From Vibrio algarum (GTDB taxonomy: Bacteria; Pseudomonadota; Gammaproteobacteria; Enterobacterales; Vibrionaceae), in the NCBI RefSeq assembly GCF_028204155.1, contig NZ_JAQLOI010000001.1, positions 62,001-126,000 of the forward strand: a stretch of 64,000 bases of DNA, written 5' to 3'. Within the stretch, counting starts at the first letter, position 1, and every line of letters starts with the position of its first letter. Of this stretch, positions 1-8,184 are shown piece by piece. The notes beneath the pieces are model-generated. The model saw only the letters and a list, made by a program, of their open reading frames with translations. It ran no database searches and was not told the origin of the DNA. Made by a program: the position numbers and the translations under genes.

Positions 1-580
1 TGTCTGAGGCTTCACCATTTGCATTTAATACCAAGACTACGTCTTTATCTGTTAACTGATGCGCGAACGAATCTTGTAAAGAACCATCTGAATGAAACAG
101 CACTAACTTATTAAGTTGTAATAATTTTTGCATTACATGGGAAGCAACGATGGATGATGGACCATGGCTAAATACAGCGATTCGTTGCGCATTAAAAAGT
201 AATAATGACACTTTTTCTACAATTTCAGCGGTAAGTGATTCAAAAGAGTGTTCTAAATTTTCAGACAATAGATAAGACGATTTCTTAATAATATTCTGTA
301 ATGAATTATTATTGTTATTCTGTTCGGTATACAAAAAACGACTACTGCGTTGCGCCTGCAAGGCCATGTAGTCGAACTTAAACACAGAATATCCCTTATA
401 TCCCAATCTCTGCGCAAAACGAACTATAGACGCATTACTTACTCCACAACGCTTACCAAGAGCAATAGCGCTCATTTCAGAAATATCGGTAGTAGGTAAA
501 AGAAGCTGGTTAGCAATTTTAATTTCAGCATCGTTACCATTTTGAGATAACGACTCTAATATTTTCATCAATTTAGACAT
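1..580 (-). CDS. MurR/RpiR-family transcriptional regulator, 3' end cut by window edge
   Basis: An open frame reads leftward from an ATG at 580 to the window edge without a stop, so about 193 N-terminal residues are visible. The first ~75 residues match the RpiR helix-turn-helix, including a recognition-helix stretch reading GKRCGVSNASIVRFAQRLGYKG. After an asparagine run (about residues 83-87), a SIS-type sugar-phosphate fold begins with VFSHGPSSIVASHVMQKL. Such proteins normally repress or activate sugar or amino-sugar catabolic genes in response to a phosphosugar. The target here is unknown because the partner genes lie outside the window. It follows mdh in the same direction, but a hairpin terminator separates them. 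The family call is firm and the function is not. Confidence 0.8.
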   Translation of the reverse strand, partial: MSKLMKILESLSQNGNDAEIKIANQLLLPTTDISEMSAIALGKRCGVSNASIVRFAQRLGYKGYSVFKFDYMALQAQRSSRFLYTEQNNNNNSLQNIIKKSSYLLSENLEHSFESLTAEIVEKVSLLLFNAQRIAVFSHGPSSIVASHVMQKLLQLNKLVLFHSDGSLQDSFAHQLTDKDVVLVLNANGEASD

Positions 581-621
581 GAAGAACCTACAACAAAAGC
601 AATATCGAAACGCATTGTAAC

Positions 622-654
622 AAAAAAGGGCAGCGTGAATACGCTACCCTTTTT
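622..654 (-). terminator. Rho-independent terminator after mdh
   Basis: The two arms 628-636 and 641-649 pair with one mismatch around a GAAT loop. They are flanked by A6 and T5 runs, so the hairpin has a U-tract when read leftward. It lies 18 bases past the mdh stop codon. Confidence 0.75.
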
Positions 655-671
655 CCGATATATTGATTGTG

Positions 672-1607
672 CTACTTAGCGAACTCTTCGCCTATAGTAA
701 TATCACCATTCAACGTATCTAGCATTCCATCAAGTGCTTCTTTTTCAAATGCACTTAATTCACCATAGCTTAATACTTCTTCAACACCATCTTTACCCAA
801 TTTAACAGGTTGTGCGAAGAAGCGAGCGTGTTCACCAGAGCCCTCAACATAAGCACACTCAATGACACCCTCTTCGCCATTTAACGCTTTAACCAATGCC
901 ATACCGAAGCGACAGGCTGCTTGCCCCATAGATAAAGTTGCAGAACCGCCACCCGCTTTGGCTTCTACAACTTCAGTACCAGCATTTTGAATACGCGTTG
1001 TTAACGCAGCGACTTCTTCATCAGTAAACTCGACGCCTTCAACTTGTGATAATAAAGGAAGAATCGTTACCCCGGAGTGACCACCAATAACTGGAACACG
1101 GACATCGCCTGGATCTTTGTCTTTTAATGCTGCAACAAAAGTTTCTGAACGAATCACATCAAGCGTGGTAACACCAAATAGGCGACGCTTATCATAGACA
1201 CCGGCTTTCTTTAGTACATCTGCAGCAATGGCAACCGTTGTATTTACGGGGTTAGTGATAATACCAACCAATGCTTTTGGACAAGTAACCGCAATTTTTT
1301 CAGCTAAAGACTTAACAATCCCTGCATTTACATTGAACAAATCTGCGCGATCCATACCGGGTTTACGAGCAACACCAGCAGAGATAAGTACAACATCCGC
1401 ACCGTCAAGCGCAGGCGTTGGATCTTCACCAGCGTAACCTTTGATAGAAACTGGCGTTGGGATATGGCTTAAATCAGCGGCAACACCAGGTGTAACTGGC
1501 GCGATATCATAAAGGGCTAAATCAGTACCTGCTGGGAGGCGATTTTTCAGTAGTAGGGCAAGAGCTTGTCCAATTCCACCAGCGGCACCAATAACGGCTA
1601 CTTTCAT
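672..1607 (-). CDS. mdh: Malate dehydrogenase (NAD-dependent)
   Basis: The 311-residue protein interconverts malate and oxaloacetate with NAD in the TCA cycle in the cytoplasm. The N-terminal Rossmann motif GAAGGIGQ is at residues 7-14. The expected active-site residues are present: Arg81, Arg87, Asp150, Arg153 and catalytic His177 in GGHSGV. Length and sequence match the gammaproteobacterial mitochondrial-type enzyme (312 residues in E. coli). The ATG at 1607 is preceded by an AGGAGAA ribosome-binding site. It is transcribed away from argR across a 343-base shared intergenic region, the usual arrangement in vibrios and enterics. A hairpin terminator follows. Confidence 0.98.
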   Translation of the reverse strand: MKVAVIGAAGGIGQALALLLKNRLPAGTDLALYDIAPVTPGVAADLSHIPTPVSIKGYAGEDPTPALDGADVVLISAGVARKPGMDRADLFNVNAGIVKSLAEKIAVTCPKALVGIITNPVNTTVAIAADVLKKAGVYDKRRLFGVTTLDVIRSETFVAALKDKDPGDVRVPVIGGHSGVTILPLLSQVEGVEFTDEEVAALTTRIQNAGTEVVEAKAGGGSATLSMGQAACRFGMALVKALNGEEGVIECAYVEGSGEHARFFAQPVKLGKDGVEEVLSYGELSAFEKEALDGMLDTLNGDITIGEEFAK

Positions 1608-1950
1608 AGTAGTTCTCCTTGACTTGTAAAGTTAAGATTAATTTTGATTCACGTAATTTTTATGTATATATGTAAGGTATATGAAAGAAATTAAATGAAT
1701 CATTAATCGATTACAATTAATTAACGTCAGCTTTGCGACTTAGCGCAACTCGTATCACGCGTGCTACAAAAGTCGTATTGAAATCTGGAACTTAACTAGG
1801 TCGGCAAATGTTAGTTCAATGTTACACCTCTCAATATACGAGTAATTATATTCAGTGATAAAAACAACAAAATTTGGGGGATTATTTGATGAATGTGGAA
1901 AGAGTATGAGAAGATGCTGCCATTGAATGGTATGACAAGAATAAAACATC
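1608..1950. promoter_or_regulatory. mdh-argR divergent control region with possible ARG boxes
   Basis: This 343-base region holds no credible gene. Two AT-rich stretches resemble ArgR half-sites. One is at about 1694-1711 (AATGAATCATTAATCGAT); the other, on the minus strand at about 1840-1855, contains TGAATATAATTACT. Both keep one good TGAAT arm and a degraded second arm. ArgR autoregulation through such boxes is known in enterics. The boxes are my inference from partial matches. Confidence 0.3.
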
Positions 1951-2421
1951 ATGCGCAATACAGAAAAACAAGATCATTTAGTTAAAGCCTTTAAAGCAAT
2001 ATTAAAAGAAGAACAATTTGGCTCTCAAGGTGAAATTGTTGACGCTCTGAAATTAGAGGGATTTGACAATATTAACCAATCCAAGGTTTCTCGAATGCTG
2101 ACCAAATTTGGCGCAGTCAGAACAAGAAACGCAAAAATGGAGATGGTTTACTGTTTACCTGCTGAACTAGGCGTTCCCACGACCTCAAGTCCTCTGCGCG
2201 AGTTAGTTCTGGACATTGATCATAACAACGCCATTGTTGTTATACACACAGGTCCGGGAGCCGCTCAATTAATTGCTCGTCTACTCGACTCTTTAGGGAA
2301 ATCAGAAGGCATACTCGGAGTAGTGGCTGGCGATGACACCATCTTCATTACACCGACAATAAATGTCACAACCAAGCAGTTGTTTGATTCTGTCTGTTCA
2401 CTCTTTGAGTACTCAGGTTAA
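1951..2421 (+). CDS. argR: Arginine repressor ArgR
   Basis: The 156-residue protein is the hexameric arginine-dependent repressor of arginine biosynthesis; in enterics it also assists cer/Xer recombination. Residues 1-75 form the winged-helix DNA-binding domain, including QSKVSRMLTKFGAVRTRNAK. The C-terminal oligomerisation and arginine-binding domain carries the diagnostic GVVAGDDTIFI near residues 122-132. Length equals that of E. coli ArgR. It is divergent from mdh, a conserved pairing. A strong terminator hairpin lies about 100 bases downstream, with a perfect CRP-like palindrome in between. Confidence 0.97.
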   Translation: MRNTEKQDHLVKAFKAILKEEQFGSQGEIVDALKLEGFDNINQSKVSRMLTKFGAVRTRNAKMEMVYCLPAELGVPTTSSPLRELVLDIDHNNAIVVIHTGPGAAQLIARLLDSLGKSEGILGVVAGDDTIFITPTINVTTKQLFDSVCSLFEYSG

Positions 2422-2483
2422 CAGTTGAATTATTTGACGAATTAGTTAAATATTTCTTTCCCATATTAAATTTTTGCCATTCA

Positions 2484-2505
2484 TTTTGTGACTAAAATCA
2501 CAAAA
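2484..2505 (+). promoter_or_regulatory. Perfect CRP-like binding site
   Basis: The core is TGTGA-CTAAAA-TCACA at 2487-2502, an exact match to the CRP consensus TGTGA-N6-TCACA. The symmetry extends to 13-base arms (2479-2491 and 2498-2510). It lies between argR and the TRAP transporter genes. Activation of the transporter is a reasonable inference. The argR terminator lies just downstream, so any promoter must start within or beyond that hairpin; TATATT at 2555-2560 is one candidate -10. Confidence 0.6.
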
Positions 2506-2521
2506 TGAATTCTGCTGTTTC

Positions 2522-2555
2522 AAAAATCAGCCACCTAAATAAGTGGCTGATTTTT
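2522..2555 (+). terminator. Rho-independent terminator after argR
   Basis: Arms 2522-2534 and 2543-2555 form a perfect 13-bp stem around an 8-base loop. The last five pairs are the flanking A5 and T5 runs. It should work in both directions and is the likely end of the argR transcript. Confidence 0.8.
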
Positions 2556-2771
2556 ATATTTAAAATATCAGATTTACAAATTAATCACTCTCTATTGAAC
2601 AAAAGTCCACTTGTAATTATTCAGGAACTTTATATACAGAGTCTTTTTTTGGTACTATACGTCCACTTTTTCATGAATATGATTGAAAAAGATGCCTTTT
2701 CCAAACAGGAAGCACCTGCAACAACTAAGCACGTCGCTGCGGGGCAAATAATGAATAAAGAAGGAACATTC

Positions 2772-3740
2772 ATGGCATTTATAAAACTTATCCGAACTGG
2801 TGCTGTTGCAGCAGCAATAATGACTGCAAGTACAGTTAGTGCTCAAGAGTTTATAACTATTGGTACTGGTTCAGTTACTGGTGTTTACTACCCAACCGGT
2901 GGAGCAATTTGTAAACTGGTCAATAAAGGACGAAAAACTCACAACATTCGATGCTCAGTTGAATCTACTGGTGGCTCAATCTACAACATCAATACTATGA
3001 GAGCTGGTGAGTTAGATTTTGGCGTCGTTCAATCTGACTGGCAATATCACGGTTACAATGGAACAAGCAAATTCACTGAGCAAGGCGAGTACAAAAAACT
3101 ACGCGCGATGTTCTCTTTACACACAGAACCTTTTAACATTATCGCTCGTAAAGATGCTGGAATTAACGGTGTTGCAGATCTTCAAGGTAAGCGCGTAAAC
3201 ATTGGTAATCCAGGCTCAGGTGACCGAGCAACAATGAGCGTTGTAATGGATGCGTTTGGTTGGACAAATGATAGCTTTAAACTTGCAGCTGAATTAAAAG
3301 GTTCCGAGCGTTCACAGGCTCTTTGTGATAACAAAATTGATGCCTTTATCTACATGGTTGGTCACCCAAATGGCTCAATCAAAGAAGCAACGACATCATG
3401 TGACGCTGAACTCATTTCGGCAACAGGCCCTGAGATAGATAAAATTGTAGGTGAGAACCCATACTACACTTATACATCTCTTCCTGAAGGCACTTACCGC
3501 GGTACAGAAGGCGAAATTAAAAGCTTTGGTGTAGCAGCAACAATGGTGACGACAACTGACGTTTCTGATGATGTAGCCTATAATTTGGCTAAAGCCGTAT
3601 TTGAAAACTTTGCCACCTTTAAACGCCTACATCCAGCATTTGCCAACCTTAAAAAAGAAGATATGGTAAAAGCGGGACTTTCAATTCCTCTACACCCTGG
3701 TGCAGAGAAATATTACAAAGAAGTTGGACTTCTTAAGTAA
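2772..3740 (+). CDS. TAXI-family TRAP transporter solute-binding protein
   Basis: This is the periplasmic substrate-binding component of a tripartite ATP-independent transporter. The start at 2772 is chosen because AAGGAA lies five bases upstream and the product then begins with a clear signal peptide (MAFIKLIRT, hydrophobic core, cleavage after TVSA). Upstream in-frame ATGs would add 89 unlikely residues across the terminator. The mature protein of about 300 residues starts with the TAXI hallmark FITIGTGSVTGVYYPTGG and carries VVQSDWQYH and the conserved R-VNIGNPGSG segment. The fused permease follows 222 bases later, with a hairpin between. Substrate is unknown; relatives carry glutamate or C4-dicarboxylates. 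Confidence 0.92.
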   Translation: MAFIKLIRTGAVAAAIMTASTVSAQEFITIGTGSVTGVYYPTGGAICKLVNKGRKTHNIRCSVESTGGSIYNINTMRAGELDFGVVQSDWQYHGYNGTSKFTEQGEYKKLRAMFSLHTEPFNIIARKDAGINGVADLQGKRVNIGNPGSGDRATMSVVMDAFGWTNDSFKLAAELKGSERSQALCDNKIDAFIYMVGHPNGSIKEATTSCDAELISATGPEIDKIVGENPYYTYTSLPEGTYRGTEGEIKSFGVAATMVTTTDVSDDVAYNLAKAVFENFATFKRLHPAFANLKKEDMVKAGLSIPLHPGAEKYYKEVGLLK

Positions 3741-3764
3741 TTGTTTTAACGCTATTAGTTAATT

Positions 3765-3786
3765 TAAGGAGGCTTTTGCCTCCTTA
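3765..3786 (+). other. Stem-loop between TRAP binding-protein and permease genes
   Basis: A 9-bp perfect stem, TAAGGAGGC-TTTT-GCCTCCTTA, follows the stop of the binding-protein gene by 24 bases. There is no U-tract. It could stabilise the upstream mRNA so that more binding protein than permease is made, as is common in transporter operons. That role is inference. Confidence 0.45.
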
Positions 3787-3962
3787 TCAATTTATTTGTT
3801 GAAGGTTTTCTTTAACACAAATTCTGATAATCAATCACTTTGCTGTACAAAACCAAACTGAGCTAGCCTTTTTGAAAGATTTAAATACTTCCTTTCATAG
3901 TTTGAGCATTACTACTCTGTTTTGGCTTACAACAATAGACCATCAATATAAGGAAAACGTAC

Positions 3963-6542
3963 ATGACGCAGACAACCAAACCGTCTCCAGATGTGCAAGA
4001 AATGGTGGCCCAATCCGATACTGGCGCCCGTAACCCGAAAGGATTTCCCGGACGTATACTTTGGTTTGTGCCCCTTTGCTGGTCATTATTTCAACTTTGG
4101 TACGCTTCACCACTACCGTTTATATTCGATTTCGGCGTACTTAATGACACCCAAGCACGTTCTATTCACTTAACATTTGCTATTTTTTTAGCATTTACTG
4201 CCTACCCAGCACTTACTCATTCTCCTCGAGATAGAGTTCCTTTAGTCGATTGGGTTTTAGCTTTGGCTGGTAGCTTTGCAGCCTGTTATATTTACCTTTT
4301 TTATGCAGAACTTGCCGACCGATCTGGTGCACCTACAACGTTCGATATTGTAGCTGCCGTTATTGGTATGGTACTGCTTCTTGAGGCTACTCGCCGAGCA
4401 TTAGGACCACCGTTAATGGTGGTTGCGGCTGTATTCTTGTTTTATACCTTCGCTGGCCCACATATGCCAGACGTTATCGCCCACAAGGGAGCAAGTTTAA
4501 ATAAAGCTATGTCTCACCTTTGGCTAACAACAGAAGGTGTATTTGGTGTCGCTTTAGGCGTATCCACCTCTTTTGTATTCTTATTTGTACTCTTTGGTGC
4601 CATGCTCGATCGTGCAGGTGCTGGCGGTTACTTTATAAAAGTAGCCTTCTCCCTTCTTGGTCACATGCGTGGCGGTCCAGCAAAAGCAGCCGTTGTTGCG
4701 TCGGGCCTTTCAGGACTAGTGTCTGGCTCTTCTATTGCGAACGTTGTGACAACGGGTACGTTTACTATCCCACTAATGAAGCGGGTTGGTTTCCCTGGGA
4801 CTAAAGCTGGCGCAGTAGAAGTTGCCGCGTCAACAAATGGCCAATTAACACCACCGATCATGGGTGCCGCTGCGTTCTTAATGGTGGAATATGTAGGCAT
4901 CTCTTATGTAGAAGTAATTAAAGCCGCATTATTGCCCGCTTTGATCTCCTATATAGCCTTACTTTACATTGTTCACTTAGAGGCGTGTAAAGCAGGAATG
5001 ACGGGACTACCTCGCCGCCATACTCCCAAGTTCATCAATAGCATGCTCTCTTTTGTAGGCACCATTCTCGGCTTATGTATACTCAGTGCTGCGGTTTACT
5101 ACGGTGTTGGTTGGACTAAAGATGTATTCGGCGCTGCTGCCACACCGATAGTAACTGTCGTATTATTGTTGGCTTACGTAGGCTTAGTTAGCATTTCAGC
5201 TAGGTACAGAGAACATGCACAAATGTCCATTGATGAGGAGCTACTAGAGGTACCAGAAGCAGGACCAACCATTAAATCTGGTCTTCACTTCTTGTTACCC
5301 ATTGTGGTTTTGGTTTGGTGTTTAACTGTTGAGCGTTTCTCTCCAGGGCTATCTGCCTTTTGGGCAACAGTCTTTATGATCTTCATTTTGCTAACTCAGC
5401 GCCCACTTTTGACATTCTTTTCGAAAGAAGGCGATATAAAAGAAAGCATACGTGAAGGCTTTGTCGACCTTTCAGAAAGCCTCGTTTCTGGTGCTCGTAA
5501 CATGATAGGTATAGGTGTTGCGACAGCAGCGGCTGGTACGGTTGTTGGTGTTGTAACGCTAACAGGTATCGGCTTAGTAATGACAGACTTTGTAGAGTTT
5601 ATCTCTGGTGGTAGTGTCATCTTAATGTTGCTCTTTACAGCGGTTATCAGCTTGATATTAGGTATGGGACTGCCAACGACGGCGAACTATATCGTGGTAT
5701 CTACGTTGATGGCACCTGTTATCGTCACACTTGGTGCCGCTCATGGCCTAATCATTCCACTGATAGCTGTACACTTATTTGTATTCTATTTCGGTATCTT
5801 AGCCGATGATACACCTCCTGTAGGTCTTGCTGCATTTGCAGCTGCCGCCATAGCAAAGTCCGATCCAATTCGTACTGGTATACAAGGCTTTACCTACGAT
5901 ATTCGTACCGCGATATTACCATTCATGTTTGTGTTTAATACCCAGTTACTATTGATGGGTATCGACACCTGGTGGCATTTGTTCTTAACGGTTATGTCTT
6001 CAATAATTGCCATGTTGATATTCTCAGCCGCGACTCAAGGCTGGTGGTTTATTAAAAATAAATGGTGGGAAACTCTCCTACTATTACTTCTAACTTTTAC
6101 TTTCTTCAGACCCGGTTTTTGGTGGGATATGATCTATCCTGCAAAGGTTCTTCATCCAGGAGTTGAGATAGCTCAAATTTCTGAAAATCTCAATGTGGGA
6201 CAATCACTTGAATTAAGAGTCTCTGGTGAAACTCTAGAAGGCAAATACGTTGAAAGAACGGTTGTCTTGCCATTTGAAGATGACGCAAAAGGGTCAGAAG
6301 AACGAATTGCATCTATGGGTCTAATGCTTGTTGAAACCGACAATAAAATGATCGTAGATATGGTTGAGTTCGGCAGCCCAGCTGAGGCCTCTGGTATTGA
6401 TTTTGATTGGGAAATCCAATGGATTGTTTTAAAAGCAGACAGACCAATGAAAGAGTGGGTCTTTGTACCTGCACTATTGATACTAATTGGTCTAGGCTTT
6501 AATCAGAGACGTCGCGCTCGTAAGGACGAACTCAGCGCGTAG
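3963..6542 (+). CDS. TRAP transporter fused permease (DctQ-DctM type, with C-terminal DUF3394)
   Basis: The 859-residue inner-membrane protein fuses the small four-helix DctQ-like subunit (about residues 30-185) to the large DctM subunit (about 190-660). This is the usual TAXI-TRAP arrangement, driven by an ion gradient. Conserved DctM stretches include ASGLSGLVSGSSIANVVTTG, EVAASTNGQLTPPIMGAAAF and GMGLPTTANYIVVSTLMAP. After several more hydrophobic segments, a mostly soluble tail (about 690-830) with a PDZ-like look (GLMLVETDNKMIVDMVEFGSPAEASGID) fits DUF3394. An AAGGAAAACGT segment precedes the ATG. It pairs with the upstream binding protein; a universal stress protein follows. Confidence 0.93.
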   Translation: MTQTTKPSPDVQEMVAQSDTGARNPKGFPGRILWFVPLCWSLFQLWYASPLPFIFDFGVLNDTQARSIHLTFAIFLAFTAYPALTHSPRDRVPLVDWVLALAGSFAACYIYLFYAELADRSGAPTTFDIVAAVIGMVLLLEATRRALGPPLMVVAAVFLFYTFAGPHMPDVIAHKGASLNKAMSHLWLTTEGVFGVALGVSTSFVFLFVLFGAMLDRAGAGGYFIKVAFSLLGHMRGGPAKAAVVASGLSGLVSGSSIANVVTTGTFTIPLMKRVGFPGTKAGAVEVAASTNGQLTPPIMGAAAFLMVEYVGISYVEVIKAALLPALISYIALLYIVHLEACKAGMTGLPRRHTPKFINSMLSFVGTILGLCILSAAVYYGVGWTKDVFGAAATPIVTVVLLLAYVGLVSISARYREHAQMSIDEELLEVPEAGPTIKSGLHFLLPIVVLVWCLTVERFSPGLSAFWATVFMIFILLTQRPLLTFFSKEGDIKESIREGFVDLSESLVSGARNMIGIGVATAAAGTVVGVVTLTGIGLVMTDFVEFISGGSVILMLLFTAVISLILGMGLPTTANYIVVSTLMAPVIVTLGAAHGLIIPLIAVHLFVFYFGILADDTPPVGLAAFAAAAIAKSDPIRTGIQGFTYDIRTAILPFMFVFNTQLLLMGIDTWWHLFLTVMSSIIAMLIFSAATQGWWFIKNKWWETLLLLLLTFTFFRPGFWWDMIYPAKVLHPGVEIAQISENLNVGQSLELRVSGETLEGKYVERTVVLPFEDDAKGSEERIASMGLMLVETDNKMIVDMVEFGSPAEASGIDFDWEIQWIVLKADRPMKEWVFVPALLILIGLGFNQRRRARKDELSA

Positions 6543-6544
6543 AA

Positions 6545-6586
6545 TTTTCGGCATTAGCAGTAAAGCTACCTTGTTAATGCCGAAAA
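6545..6586 (+). other. Stem-loop after the TRAP permease gene
   Basis: Twelve-base perfect arms (6545-6556, 6575-6586) flank an 18-base loop immediately after the permease stop. No T-run follows on the plus strand, so it is better read as an mRNA-stabilising or processing hairpin than as a terminator. Confidence 0.4.
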
Positions 6587-6640
6587 TAACTGAATAGGGA
6601 TAAATAAGGGTGATTACCCTCCTAATGTAGAGATAATAAT

Positions 6641-7078
6641 ATGTATAAACAAATCCTTGTTCCTGTTGATTTAAACGACAAAGGCTTTTCAGATAGAGCG
6701 GTAGAACTCGCCGTTTGGCATGCGAAAGCATCCAATGCAGAGGTTCATCTTTTGACAGTACTTCCTGGCATTCATATGTCTATGGTCGCGACTTATTTTC
6801 CAAAAGATGCGGCAAATAAAATGAAAAAAGACGTTAAACGTCAGCTTGAAAAATTTGCGACTCAGCATATAACGGAAGATATCATCTATAAAACACACGT
6901 TGCTGAAGGCAAGCCTTATACAACAATTCTTGAGCACGCAAGCAAACTCGGCGCTGATTTAATCATCATGCCTAGTCACAAGCGTTCAAAGGTAGATAAA
7001 GTGGTATTAGGCTCTGTGGCAAGTAAAGTTGTTCAGAATTCACCTATTAATGTTTTGGTCGTTAAACCGCAAGGATAA
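6641..7078 (+). CDS. Universal stress protein, UspA family
   Basis: The 145-residue single-domain cytoplasmic protein begins MYKQILVPVDLND, the typical UspA first strand, and ends LGSVASKVVQNSPINVLVVKP, the conserved last helix and strand. The classical G-2x-G-9x-G(S/T) ATP loop is altered: the first glycines are replaced within SHKRSKVDK, although the final GS is kept. It follows the TRAP permease by 98 bases in the same direction. In Halomonas the stress protein TeaD sits beside the TeaABC TRAP system and modulates it, so a similar regulatory role is plausible but unproven. Confidence 0.88.
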   Translation: MYKQILVPVDLNDKGFSDRAVELAVWHAKASNAEVHLLTVLPGIHMSMVATYFPKDAANKMKKDVKRQLEKFATQHITEDIIYKTHVAEGKPYTTILEHASKLGADLIIMPSHKRSKVDKVVLGSVASKVVQNSPINVLVVKPQG

Positions 7079-7153
7079 ACCGCACCAATAACATTGGTGA
7101 TGGAATACTAGTTAACTTCAATTCCATAAACCATTCAACGTGTTTTTGTTCGC

Positions 7154-7882
7154 TTAAGTACTTTTAAGCAACTTATAATCTGGCAGCACTTTATCTGCGG
7201 TAAAGTGCTGTAATATCTCTTCTTTTGCCTCTTTATAAAAATCACATGCCACAAACAATGTCGTAAGCTCATTGTTTCTAGGGTGATAAAAACTTAGTTC
7301 GGTTGAATGCAGTTCTAATCTATTGGTCATCACCTGTGCTTCTGGATGAGCATAAAACTCATCTCCAATAATAGGATGACCAAGTGCCATCATATGTACT
7401 CGGAGTTGATGTGATCGCCCTGTGATTGGCAACAATCGAACCAGGGTCGTTTGCGCTTCTCTTTTTACTACTTGGTAGTGAGTCTGAGAAGGCTTTCCAT
7501 TCTCGTAACACACTTTTTGCCTTGGTCTATTTGGCCAATCACAGATCAAAGGCAGATCAATTAGCCCCTCATCTTGTTCCACATCCCCCCATACTCTCGC
7601 GTAATAAACCTTATGAGTTAATCTATATTGGAACTGTTTTTTTATGTGCCGTTCTGCGTCTTTAGTCAATGCAAACAACATTAAACCAGATGTAGACATA
7701 TCTAAACGATGAACGACTTGAATATCTGGAAAATCAACAACTAAACGACTCCACAGACTATCGTAATGCTCTTTTAGTCTACCGGGAACCGAAAGCAGTC
7801 CAGCGGGTTTGTTTGCTACTAAAACATGGTCATCTTGAAAGGTAATTTGAACAGGGTTTTGCGCTGGAGAATAATCGATCAT
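7154..7882 (-). CDS. rluA: RNA pseudouridine synthase RluA family
   Basis: The 242-residue enzyme isomerises uridine to pseudouridine; E. coli RluA acts on 23S rRNA U746 and tRNA U32. The start at 7882 (MIDYSPAQNPV) is chosen because it gives the family length; an upstream in-frame ATG at 7957 would add 25 odd residues. The catalytic signature VVHRLDMSTSGLMLFA holds Asp61, and RLLPITGRSHQLRVHMMALGHPIIGD is the conserved C-terminal RluA block. The gene follows rapA, the same pairing as in E. coli, which favours RluA over other RluA/RsuA paralogues. Confidence 0.9.
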   Translation of the reverse strand: MIDYSPAQNPVQITFQDDHVLVANKPAGLLSVPGRLKEHYDSLWSRLVVDFPDIQVVHRLDMSTSGLMLFALTKDAERHIKKQFQYRLTHKVYYARVWGDVEQDEGLIDLPLICDWPNRPRQKVCYENGKPSQTHYQVVKREAQTTLVRLLPITGRSHQLRVHMMALGHPIIGDEFYAHPEAQVMTNRLELHSTELSFYHPRNNELTTLFVACDFYKEAKEEILQHFTADKVLPDYKLLKST

Positions 7883-8050
7883 GAATTCTAGTTTTCTCAA
7901 TAAATAGTTGTTGTGCTGTCTAAACAGGAATACTGAGTAATAAAAACCTCTTATCACTCTCCATCAAGCTGAAACGAGAAGATACCCGTTTTCAGGTCAC
8001 GCTGTTCAGTTAACGTTTTTTCAAGCTGTCACTTACACAAAAATTCCCGA

Positions 8051-8120
8051 CGGTGTCACGCCATCCCCTTAAAAGGGGAGTCGGCGGTGACAAGATTCCC
8101 TCCTTCGAGGGGAGTGACGA
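8051..8120. repeat. REP-like compound palindrome between rluA and rapA
   Basis: Nested inverted repeats are visible. Outer arms GTCACGCC (8055-8062) and GGCGGTGAC (8083-8091) surround an inner CCCCTT/AAGGGG stem. A second hairpin, TCCCTCC-TTCG-aGGGGA, follows at about 8098-8114. The intergenic gap 7958-8184 holds no gene. The structure resembles dispersed bacterial palindromes of the GTCAT-CCCC type and shares that style with the element at 35.3 kb. Confidence 0.55.
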
Positions 8121-8184
8121 AAGGTCTCCGGAATAACGAAGACTAACTAGCAACGAACTGAACTACCGCACCGTAAAACTCGTA

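Noticed and set aside
1764..1958. 64-codon minus-strand frame in the mdh-argR gap
   Set aside because: It overlaps the argR start and control region, shows no known motif, and the composition looks like chance in AT-rich DNA.
2505..2771. N-terminal 89-residue extension of the TAXI binding protein
   Set aside because: It would be encoded across the argR terminator and would bury the signal peptide. AAGGAA before the ATG at 2772 fits better.
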